From the NCBI GenBank assembly GCA_900313265.1, contig OMRN01000072.1, forward strand, positions 1 through 16,079: 16,079 nucleotides of DNA. Reading direction: 5' to 3'. A program made the position numbers and the translations under genes. This DNA comes from an uncultured Lachnospiraceae bacterium. Its GTDB lineage: Bacteria; Bacillota; Clostridia; Lachnospirales; Lachnospiraceae. The notes beneath the pieces were generated by a model, which was not told where the DNA came from, made no database searches, and worked only from the letters and a program-made list of their open reading frames with translations. Positions 1 through 6,299 of the stretch are shown here, in pieces (position 1 is the first letter of the stretch; each line of letters starts with the position of its first letter).

Positions 1-35
1 GAAACATAACGGCAAGCACAGGAGATCAGGGATAT

Positions 36-881
36 ATGCAGATTGGAATCCGATTACACGATTCGGCGAAAGCGCCGCTGGAAGAAAGGCTGAAAACGGT
101 AAAAGCACAGGGCTTTTCCTGCGCACACATTGCCTTATCCAAGCTTTTCGACGATAAGAAATACTCCGCCACAACCGCACTGACTCCCGGATATGCCATG
201 TATTTAAAGAAACTTTTCGAAGCAAACGGACTGGATATAGCGGTACTCGGATGTTATTTAAATCTTGCAAATCCGAACCCGGAAAAATTAAAAGAAATAC
301 AGCACAAATATGAAGCAAATATCCGTTTTGCTTCCGTTCTCGGAGCGGGTGTGGTAGGAACCGAGACCGGAGCTCCGAATGAAGAATACAAATATGAGAC
401 CGCCTGCCGGAGCAAAGAGGCGCTGGAATCTTTTATCAGGGGACTCGAACCGGTTGTTGCTTATGCGGAAAGTGCAGGGGTAACGGTTGCAATCGAACCG
501 GTTGCAAAGCACATTGTATATGACGAAAAAAGAGCCAGAGAGGTTTTGAAGGCGATTGCATCCCCCAATTTAAGAATTATACTGGATGCCGTTAATTTAC
601 TGGACATGGATAATTACTTAAATCAAAAGGATGTTGTTAAAAGGGCAATCGATGAGCTGCATGAAGAAATTGCGGTTGTCCATATCAAGGATTTTATTGT
701 GGAAAACGAAAGTCTTGTAAGCGTAGGAGCCGGAAACGGACGAATGGATTACGATGAACTTTTAACTTTTATAGCGAAAGAGAAACCGTTTATACATGCG
801 ACTCTGGAAAATACAACACCGGAATCCGCGGAAAAATCCAGGGAATTCATTGAAGAAAAGTACCGGAATTTTTGTGAATAA
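36..881 (+). CDS. Sugar phosphate isomerase/epimerase-like TIM-barrel protein
   Basis: A 281-residue protein of the xylose isomerase-like / AP endonuclease 2 TIM-barrel superfamily. The usual metal-ligand positions can be seen: Glu154 in AIEPV, Asp184 in ILDAVN, His216 in VVHIKD and Glu258 in ATLENT, each near the end of a predicted beta strand. The length fits single-domain members. The start is supported by AGGAG at 20-24. It is the first gene of a tightly spaced + strand run (pectinesterase, kduI, kduD, eda, kdgK), so it probably interconverts a keto-sugar or uronate made during pectin breakdown. Its substrate cannot be read from the sequence. No signal peptide, so cytoplasmic. Family assignment is firm; the role is inferred from context. 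Confidence 0.8.
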   Translation: MQIGIRLHDSAKAPLEERLKTVKAQGFSCAHIALSKLFDDKKYSATTALTPGYAMYLKKLFEANGLDIAVLGCYLNLANPNPEKLKEIQHKYEANIRFASVLGAGVVGTETGAPNEEYKYETACRSKEALESFIRGLEPVVAYAESAGVTVAIEPVAKHIVYDEKRAREVLKAIASPNLRIILDAVNLLDMDNYLNQKDVVKRAIDELHEEIAVVHIKDFIVENESLVSVGAGNGRMDYDELLTFIAKEKPFIHATLENTTPESAEKSREFIEEKYRNFCE

Positions 882-937
882 AAGATAATGCCCGGAATGT
901 CAGAAGAAAACGGGAAAACGGGTTTGGTCGGAGAAAA

Positions 938-1912
938 ATGCTTACTCTCAGGGTTCAAAATTCCATACAAAAATGTCTGGACAGTATTCCGGATGATTAC
1001 GAGGGGGAGGTTTTCATTACCGTTCCGGCAGGGATTTATGAGGAACGGGTTGAAATTACGCGGCCGAATGTAACGTTAGAAGGAATCAGTGCTGCCGGGA
1101 GTATAATCCGCAGTGCATATCATGCAAGCGAGATTTTAAAGGATAACAAAAGGCGCGGAACGTTCCGGTCCTATACCATGCGTGTGGATGCCGAAAACGT
1201 ACACCTTAAGAATCTGACCATCGAGAATGCGTCCGGCCCGAGAAAAACAGCAGAGCAGGCACTGGCGCTGTATGCGGACGGCGAAAAGCTTACCGTAACA
1301 AACTGCAGAATAGTCGGTCGTCAGGATACCCTGTTTATCGCACCTCTGCCGAAGAAGGAACTGTATCCGGGCGGTTTTGCAGGACCGGGAGAAACAAAAG
1401 AGCGCATTACGCTTCACCAGTATTACAGGGAATGTGAAATTGAGGGCGACGTAGATTTCATTTTCGGAAGCGGAGCGGCTTTGTTTGAAAAATGTACCAT
1501 CCGAAGTGTCAGTGAAAAAGAAATAACGGAAGATTTTCTTTCCGGAAAAATAAACGGCCTCGGCTATGTTTGTGCCCCGTCAACATATTGCGGAGAGGAA
1601 TTCGGATTTGTATTTAATCATTGCGATTTTGTTTCGGATCTTCCGAAGGAAAGTGTATATCTTGCCAGACCGTGGAGAGATTACGGGAAATGTGTTTTCC
1701 TAAACTGCAGGATGGAAGAACATATTAAAGCGGAGGGCTTTCACGACTGGAATAAAGAGAATGCCCGAAGGAACTGTTTTTTTGCGGAATACGAATCCAC
1801 AGGTCCCGGAGCAACGGGAAAAAGGGCGGATTTTGCCGCATGTCTGAATCTGGAACAGGCAGAGTCTTTTTCCGCAGAGCGTTTTAAAAAATTGTACGGA
1901 TTTGATTCGTAA
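938..1912 (+). CDS. Pectin methylesterase (CE8), apparently cytoplasmic
   Basis: A 324-residue carbohydrate esterase family 8 protein that removes methyl esters from homogalacturonan. The family motifs appear in order: Gln107 in the EQALAL segment, GRQDTLF at 127-133 (acid Asp130), DVDFIFG at 171-177 (nucleophile Asp173) and ARPWRDYG at 243-250 with the substrate-binding Arg and Trp. The protein opens directly with the first family element (a SIQKCLDSIP helix, then VPAGIYEERV), so it has neither signal peptide nor anchor. It should therefore act inside the cell on imported methylated oligogalacturonides. GGAG at 930-933 lies close to the ATG. A small ORF at 888-1073 in another frame overlaps it and is not a gene. 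It fits an operon with kduI/kduD downstream. Confidence 0.93.
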   Translation: MLTLRVQNSIQKCLDSIPDDYEGEVFITVPAGIYEERVEITRPNVTLEGISAAGSIIRSAYHASEILKDNKRRGTFRSYTMRVDAENVHLKNLTIENASGPRKTAEQALALYADGEKLTVTNCRIVGRQDTLFIAPLPKKELYPGGFAGPGETKERITLHQYYRECEIEGDVDFIFGSGAALFEKCTIRSVSEKEITEDFLSGKINGLGYVCAPSTYCGEEFGFVFNHCDFVSDLPKESVYLARPWRDYGKCVFLNCRMEEHIKAEGFHDWNKENARRNCFFAEYESTGPGATGKRADFAACLNLEQAESFSAERFKKLYGFDS

Positions 1913-1954
1913 GAAGTTTGAAGAAACATAAATGAAGACAGCGAATGAAATGCC

Positions 1955-2028
1955 AACCGGAAATACCGGACAAAATACCAGCCGAAAATGCCGGACAAAT
2001 ATTAACCGGAAATACCGGGCGAAATGTT
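1955..2028. repeat. Three tandem 24-25 nt repeats with CCGG arms
   Basis: Three imperfect direct copies lie end to end at 1955-1979, 1980-2003 and 2004-2028. Each is built on the small inverted repeat CCGGAAATACCGG (degenerate in the middle copy, CCGAAAATGCCGG) followed by a CAAAAT-like tail. They fill most of the 168-nt gap between the pectinesterase and kduI. They have no spacers, so this is not a CRISPR array. They could be an intercistronic RNA structure, protein-binding iterons or neutral slippage; the sequence does not decide. Confidence 0.75.
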
Positions 2029-2080
2029 AATCGTAGATTATTCAAATATACACAAAGAATATGACCAAGGAGGTTTGAGC

Positions 2081-2944
2081 ATGGAACTCAGAACAGCTGC
2101 ATCACCAAAAGACGTAAAATTTTACGATACCAAAAGACTCAGGGAGGAATTTCTGATTGAAAAGGTTTTCCGCCCCGATGAAATTTATCTTGTTTACAGC
2201 CATATTGACCGTATCATCACGGGATCGGCAATGCCGGTCGGAAAAGTTCTCAAACTGGAAGCCGGGGATGAATTAAGGGCGCGGTATTTTCTGGAAAGAC
2301 GTGAAATGGGAGTGATTAATATCGGCGGCGCCGGCTCGGTTACGATTGACGGAAAAACCTACAAAGTAGCACACAGGGAAGGCATGTACATCGGAATGGG
2401 AGCAAAGGATATTTCTTTTGAAAGTGCATCCGGTGATAATCCGGCAAAATTTTATATCAATTCCGCTCCCGCACACATGACATATCCTACGGTTTTAATT
2501 AAACCGGAGGGAGAAGAGGAAGAAGGAGTTGTCATTATTCAGGATAAAAACAAAGTCGAGCTCGGATGTCTGGAAGAATCCAATCACAGAACCATCTGCA
2601 AGTATATTCTTCCGGGACAGGTAGAAAGCTGTCAGCTTGAAATGGGTATGACACATCTTGAGCCCGGCAGCGTCTGGAACACAATGCCCTGTCATACACA
2701 TGACCGCAGAATGGAGGTATATCTCTATTTTGAAATTCCCGAGGACGGTTTTGTAATGCATTATATGGGAGAACCGACAGAAACCAGACATATTGTAATA
2801 CGAAACGAGCAGGCAGTGATTTCGCCGAGCTGGTCCATTCATTCCGGAAGCGGATCGAGGAACTATACGTTTATCTGGGGCATGGTCGGAGAAAACCAGG
2901 ATTTTGACGACATGGACGGTGTTGCCATGCAGGATTTGATGTAA
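2081..2944 (+). CDS. kduI: 5-dehydro-4-deoxy-D-glucuronate isomerase (KduI)
   Basis: A 287-residue cupin-fold isomerase that converts 5-keto-4-deoxyuronate (4-deoxy-L-threo-5-hexosulose uronate), the product of unsaturated oligogalacturonide cleavage, to 3-deoxy-D-glycero-2,5-hexodiulosonate. The whole length resembles E. coli KduI, with near-identical blocks such as VYSHIDRIITG, GVINIGGAG, CHTHDRRMEVY, ISPSWSIHSG and FIWGMVGENQ. The four zinc ligands are present as His205, His207, Glu212 and His254. The ATG at 2081 is chosen over one at 2024 because AAGGAGG stands at 2067-2073 and family N-termini align there. kduD follows after 78 nt. Confidence 0.97.
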   Translation: MELRTAASPKDVKFYDTKRLREEFLIEKVFRPDEIYLVYSHIDRIITGSAMPVGKVLKLEAGDELRARYFLERREMGVINIGGAGSVTIDGKTYKVAHREGMYIGMGAKDISFESASGDNPAKFYINSAPAHMTYPTVLIKPEGEEEEGVVIIQDKNKVELGCLEESNHRTICKYILPGQVESCQLEMGMTHLEPGSVWNTMPCHTHDRRMEVYLYFEIPEDGFVMHYMGEPTETRHIVIRNEQAVISPSWSIHSGSGSRNYTFIWGMVGENQDFDDMDGVAMQDLM

Positions 2945-2988
2945 TAAATCCTAAACGAAACAGCGGAATGAACATTTTTGGAGAATAA

Positions 2989-3002
2989 ACTACATATGTA
3001 GT
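2989..3002. promoter_or_regulatory. 14-bp perfect palindrome before kduD
   Basis: ACTACATATGTAGT is a perfect 14-bp palindrome in the 78-nt kduI-kduD gap, ending eight bases before the kduD ribosome site. It could be an operator for a dimeric regulator or a short RNA hairpin. It does not match a regulator motif I can name with certainty. Confidence 0.35.
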
Positions 3003-3022
3003 ACAAAAAAGGGAGACGGATT

Positions 3023-3823
3023 ATGGACATTTTAAAACAATTTTCACTGGAAGGAAAAACGGCATTGATTACCGGAGCAGTATACGGAATCGGTTTTGCA
3101 ATTGCGGAAAGTTATGCGGCAGCAGGAGCGAAGATTATTTTTAACTGCCTTGACGAAGAGACGAAAAACAAAGCACTGGAATCCTACCGGGAAAAAGGGA
3201 TTGATGCAACGGGTTATGTATGTGACGTAACCGATGAAGAAGCAGTACAGAAGATGGCTGCGGATATTAAAGAAAAATTCGGCGGAATCGACATTCTCGT
3301 AAACAATGCGGGAATTATAAAAAGAATCCCCATGACCGAGATGAGTGCGGAGGATTTCCGCAAGGTCGTGGATGTGGATTTGAATGCGCCGTTCATCGTA
3401 TCCAAAGCATTTATTCCGGGAATGATTGAAAAAGGACACGGAAAAATCATTAACATCTGTTCCATGATGAGCGAACTCGGACGCGAAACGGTAAGTGCCT
3501 ATGCAGCTGCCAAGGGAGGACTGAAGATGCTTACCAGAAATATCTGCTCCGAATACGGTGAATACAATATTCAGTGTAACGGAATCGGACCGGGATATAT
3601 CGCGACCCCGCAGACGGCGCCTTTAAGAGAACGCCAGGCTGACGGATCCCGTCATCCTTTTGACAGTTTCATTATTGCCAAAACGCCGGCTGCCCGCTGG
3701 GGTACACCGGAAGATTTACAGGGACCGGCTCTTTTCCTGGCATCGGATGCTTCCGATTTCGTAAACGGACATATTCTGTATGTAGACGGCGGAATTCTTG
3801 CCTATATCGGAAAACAGCCGTAA
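3023..3823 (+). CDS. kduD: 2-dehydro-3-deoxy-D-gluconate 5-dehydrogenase (KduD)
   Basis: A 266-residue classical short-chain dehydrogenase/reductase. It reduces 3-deoxy-D-glycero-2,5-hexodiulosonate with NAD(P)H to 2-keto-3-deoxygluconate, the step after KduI. The nucleotide-binding motif is TGAVYGIG (17-24), the structural motif is NNAG (94-97), and the catalytic set is Ser147, Tyr160 and Lys164 in YAAAK. FVNGHILYVDGG is the usual C-terminal SDR signature. The start has GGGAG at 3011-3015, seven bases upstream. The KduD assignment among SDRs rests mainly on its place directly after kduI and its length. A plain NADH-dependent gluconate-type SDR is the alternative. Confidence 0.93.
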   Translation: MDILKQFSLEGKTALITGAVYGIGFAIAESYAAAGAKIIFNCLDEETKNKALESYREKGIDATGYVCDVTDEEAVQKMAADIKEKFGGIDILVNNAGIIKRIPMTEMSAEDFRKVVDVDLNAPFIVSKAFIPGMIEKGHGKIINICSMMSELGRETVSAYAAAKGGLKMLTRNICSEYGEYNIQCNGIGPGYIATPQTAPLRERQADGSRHPFDSFIIAKTPAARWGTPEDLQGPALFLASDASDFVNGHILYVDGGILAYIGKQP

Positions 3824-3828
3824 GAAAG

Positions 3829-3862
3829 AATCCGAGAGGATTATCCCGTGAAAGGGCGGGAT
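3829..3862 (+). other. Two adjacent small hairpins between kduD and eda
   Basis: AATCC (3829-3833) pairs with GGATT (3838-3842) around GAGA. Directly after it, ATCCCG (3843-3848) pairs with CGGGAT (3857-3862). No clean T-run follows, so these look more like an intercistronic mRNA stability or processing element than a full terminator. Confidence 0.4.
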
Positions 3863-3927
3863 GTGTATTTACAGATTAAGAGGAAATCCGGCGACGGGTG
3901 AAAGTTGATAAGGAAAGAGAGATTATT

Positions 3928-4890
3928 ATGAACGAGATATTAGAGCAGATTTACAGAATCGGTATTGTACCGGTTATCGCATTGGATGATGCCAAAGATG
4001 CAAAGCCTTTGGCGGAAGCATTAATCCGCGGCGGATTGCCGTGTGCGGAAGTAACGTTTCGTACTGCGGCGGCGGAAGAATCCATTCGTATTATGGCAGG
4101 TGAGTTCCCTGAAATGTTAGTCGGAGCCGGAACTGTTTTGACGACGGAACAGGTGGACCGGGCAGTCGGAGCGGGAGCAAAATTTATCGTAAGTCCCGGA
4201 CTGAATCCCGAGGTCGTAAAATATTGTGTTTCCAAAAATATTCCCGTGACACCGGGCTGCGCAAATCCGTCGGATGTGGAACAGGCAATTGCATGCGGAC
4301 TGGAAGTCGTTAAATTTTTCCCTGCCGAAGCGGCAGGAGGTCTTCCGATGATTAAGGCCATGAGTGCACCGTATACACAGATGAAGTTTATGCCGACGGG
4401 CGGAATTAATGCAAAAAATATAAACGAATACCTCGGATTTAAGAAAATCATTGCATGCGGCGGTACCTGGATGGTGAAGTCCGATCTGATTAAGGAAGGG
4501 GCTTTTGACCGTATCGAGGAGATGACAAGAGAAGCCGTGAACACCATGCTTGACTTCAGCATTAAGCACATCGGAGTTAATGCGGCAGATGAGAAAGAAT
4601 CCATGGAAACGGCAGAAAAATTCTCCGATTTACTTGGAACGGAGATGAAAAACGGAAACAGTTCCGTTTTTGCCGGCAGTCTGATTGAGGTTATGAAAAA
4701 GCCCTATCTCGGAGCATGCGGACACATCGCCATATCAACACCGAATGTTGACAGAGCAGTGTACCATCTCGGCAGAAGAGGCTACAAATTTAATATGGAT
4801 ACCGCAAAATACGATGCGGACGGCAGGATGACGGTCGTATATCTGGAAGATGAAATCGGCGGATTTGCCATTCATCTGGGAAATAAATGA
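3928..4890 (+). CDS. eda: KDPG/KHG aldolase with C-terminal VOC-like domain
   Basis: Residues 1-210 are a class I 2-keto-3-deoxy-6-phosphogluconate aldolase that splits KDPG into pyruvate and glyceraldehyde-3-phosphate. The catalytic Glu41 is in CAEVTFRT and the Schiff-base Lys129 is in VVKFFPAEAAGG; GAGTVL and MPTGGI are also conserved. Residues 211-320 are an extra domain with a glyoxalase/VOC look: IKHIGVN, then FAGSLIEVM, GHIAIST, NVDRAVYHLGRRG, and YLEDEIGGFAIHL at the end. Stand-alone Eda is about 210 residues, so this is a fusion of about 320; similar extensions are familiar from clostridial homologues. A GTG at 3898 would lengthen it, but the ATG at 3928 has AAGGAAAGAGAG just upstream and fits the family N-terminus. 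Confidence 0.93.
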   Translation: MNEILEQIYRIGIVPVIALDDAKDAKPLAEALIRGGLPCAEVTFRTAAAEESIRIMAGEFPEMLVGAGTVLTTEQVDRAVGAGAKFIVSPGLNPEVVKYCVSKNIPVTPGCANPSDVEQAIACGLEVVKFFPAEAAGGLPMIKAMSAPYTQMKFMPTGGINAKNINEYLGFKKIIACGGTWMVKSDLIKEGAFDRIEEMTREAVNTMLDFSIKHIGVNAADEKESMETAEKFSDLLGTEMKNGNSSVFAGSLIEVMKKPYLGACGHIAISTPNVDRAVYHLGRRGYKFNMDTAKYDADGRMTVVYLEDEIGGFAIHLGNK

Positions 4891-4948
4891 TGCCGTATTC
4901 AAAAATTTTCCCGACCACGGCAGACGTAAACAAAACCAAAGAAAAAAA

Positions 4949-5020
4949 CATTAAGAAAAGCATTAAGAAAAAGCATTAAGAAAAGAATTAAGAAAAATCA
5001 TTAAGAAAAAACATAAAAAG
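4949..5020. repeat. Tandem CATTAAGAAAA-type repeats before kdgK
   Basis: Five copies of a 12-13 nt unit close to CATTAAGAAAAG lie end to end at 4949-5011 (units start at 4949, 4961, 4974, 4986 and 4999), with a shortened sixth copy to 5020. The tract is purine-rich and A-rich and runs straight into the cre-like site. It makes up most of the 198-nt gap between eda and kdgK. Slippage expansion is the simplest origin; an effect on kdgK expression is possible. Confidence 0.8.
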
Positions 5021-5032
5021 TAAGCGCTCAAA
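5019..5032. promoter_or_regulatory. cre-like CcpA/LacI-family operator upstream of kdgK
   Basis: AGTAAGCGCTCAAA matches the cre consensus TGWAANCGNTNWCA at 12 of 14 positions and keeps the AAGCGCT core. It is 57 nt before the kdgK start and shares its core with the perfect site at 8740-8753. Catabolite control of the end of the operon is the likely meaning. A LacI-family local regulator such as a KdgR-type repressor could use a similar sequence. Confidence 0.6.
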
Positions 5033-5088
5033 CACAAAAAATGTACAGGCAGTAAATTAAAAAAAGACAACAGTGAGGGTTAATAATT

Positions 5089-6114
5089 ATGGCAGGAAAA
5101 ATCGTTACATTTGGTGAAATAATGCTCCGTCTTGCTCCGGAAGGATATTATCGTTTCGTACAGGCGGAAAAATACGGTGCAACATACGGCGGGGGAGAGG
5201 CAAACGTTGCGGTATCCCTGGCGAACTACGGACTGGATGCGGCTTTCGTTACAAAGCTTCCCAAGCATGAAATCGGTCAGGCCGGCGTGAATTCTTTAAG
5301 ACGTTTCGGTGTGGATACTTCGTTCATTACCCGTGGCGGAGACAGGGTCGGAATTTACTATCTTGAAAAGGGTGCGAGTCAGAGACCTTCCAAGGTAATT
5401 TACGATCGTGCCGGTTCCTCCATCGCGACTGCAACAACCGATGATTTTGACTGGAATAAAATTTTCGAGGGAGTGGAATGGTTCCACTTTACCGGAATTA
5501 CTCCGGCCCTGGGCGACAATGTTACGGAAATCTGTGTTGAAGCCTGCAAAGCGGCAAAGGAAAGAAATATTACCGTCAGCTGCGATTTAAACTATCGGAA
5601 TAAACTCTGGAGTAAGGAAAAAGCCGGACAGGTTATGACGGAACTTTGTCAGTATGTTGATGTTTGTATCGCAAATGAAGAGGATGCTTCCGACGTATTC
5701 GGAATCAAGGCAAGCGATACCGACGTTACCACGGGAAAGGTAAACAAAGAAGGATATATCGAGGTAGCAAAGAAACTGGCGGATACCTTCCATTTCTCCA
5801 AAGTTGCAATTACGTTAAGAGAATCCCTTTCCGCAAATGACAACAACTGGTCCGCCATGCTTTATACCGAAGGAGAAGCATATTTCTCAAAAACATATAA
5901 AATGCACATCGTGGACAGAGTGGGCGGAGGTGATTCATTCGGAGGCGGACTGATTTATGCATGCATAAACAATTTTGCTCCGCAGGAAACGATTGAGTTC
6001 GCGGTTGCCGCAAGCTGTCTGAAGCACTCCGTAGAAGGTGATTTCAACATGGTCAGTGTGGATGAAGTGAAGAAACTTGCCGGAGGAGATGCATCCGGTC
6101 GTGTGCAGAGATAA
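5089..6114 (+). CDS. kdgK: 2-keto-3-deoxygluconate kinase (PfkB family)
   Basis: A 341-residue PfkB/ribokinase-family sugar kinase. It phosphorylates 2-keto-3-deoxygluconate with ATP to KDPG, the substrate of the aldolase encoded just upstream. The N-terminal VTFGEIMLRLAPEG and the GGGEANVAV segment (34-42) are typical of KDG kinases. The C-terminal PfkB signature DRVGGGDSFGGG (276-287) carries the catalytic base Asp282. GAGGG at 5075-5079 supports the start. A separate promoter is possible because the gap before it is 198 nt and contains a cre-like site. It is the last gene of the pectin run. Confidence 0.94.
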   Translation: MAGKIVTFGEIMLRLAPEGYYRFVQAEKYGATYGGGEANVAVSLANYGLDAAFVTKLPKHEIGQAGVNSLRRFGVDTSFITRGGDRVGIYYLEKGASQRPSKVIYDRAGSSIATATTDDFDWNKIFEGVEWFHFTGITPALGDNVTEICVEACKAAKERNITVSCDLNYRNKLWSKEKAGQVMTELCQYVDVCIANEEDASDVFGIKASDTDVTTGKVNKEGYIEVAKKLADTFHFSKVAITLRESLSANDNNWSAMLYTEGEAYFSKTYKMHIVDRVGGGDSFGGGLIYACINNFAPQETIEFAVAASCLKHSVEGDFNMVSVDEVKKLAGGDASGRVQR

Positions 6115-6151
6115 TCGGATTAACCGGGTAAATTTTATTTAAGAATTATTG

Positions 6152-6185
6152 CAGCCGGCGGAGATTATTCTGCCGGCTGTATGTT
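6152..6185 (+). terminator. Hairpin after kdgK, probable operon terminator
   Basis: CAGCCGGC (6152-6159) pairs perfectly with GCCGGCTG (6172-6179). Inner pairs extend the stem to about eleven including G-U pairs, with a small loop near 6164-6167. The tract that follows (TATGTTTTG) is only a modest U-run, so termination may be partial. Confidence 0.6.
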
Positions 6186-6212
6186 TTGCGCGATACGGCC
6201 GTCAAGCGTGTG

Positions 6213-6279
6213 GTGGAGGAACCCTCCACTGCTCGATTCCGGATTTCGTCATTTACCGGAAATAATATCCGGAAATCCG
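6213..6279 (+). other. Structured leader before the oxidoreductase gene
   Basis: GTGGAGG (6213-6219) and CCTCCAC (6223-6229) form a 7-bp hairpin with a 3-nt loop. CGGATTTC (6240-6247) can pair with GAAATCCG (6272-6279), while CCGGA (6256-6260) can pair with TCCGG (6268-6272) inside it. No known riboswitch class is recognised. It may be a leader or operator for the gene starting at 6300. Confidence 0.4.
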
Positions 6280-6299
6280 TAATGAAAGAGGATAAGAAG

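Noticed and set aside
1..35. Possible 3' end of an upstream gene (TAA at 7-9)
   Set aside because: Two codons are too little to support a coding call.
888..1073. Small + strand ORF overlapping the pectinesterase start
   Set aside because: Different frame from a well-supported CE8 gene, no recognisable product.
2024..2080. Upstream ATG extension of kduI
   Set aside because: The AAGGAGG at 2067-2073 and family N-termini point to the ATG at 2081; the extension also runs into the repeat tract.
3951..4604. 217-codon minus-strand ORF
   Set aside because: Lies wholly inside eda, has composition of an antisense shadow and no ribosome site or homology that I can see.
4949..5011. Possible CRISPR-like array
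   Set aside because: Units are 12-13 nt and contiguous without spacers, and no cas gene is present.
6213..6229. Hairpin as an intrinsic terminator
   Set aside because: No U-run follows; the hairpin at 6152-6179 is a better operon end.
6186..6299. TTG/ATG upstream starts for the oxidoreductase
   Set aside because: The region is a hairpin-rich leader; the ATG at 6300 has a well-spaced ribosome site and fits the family start.
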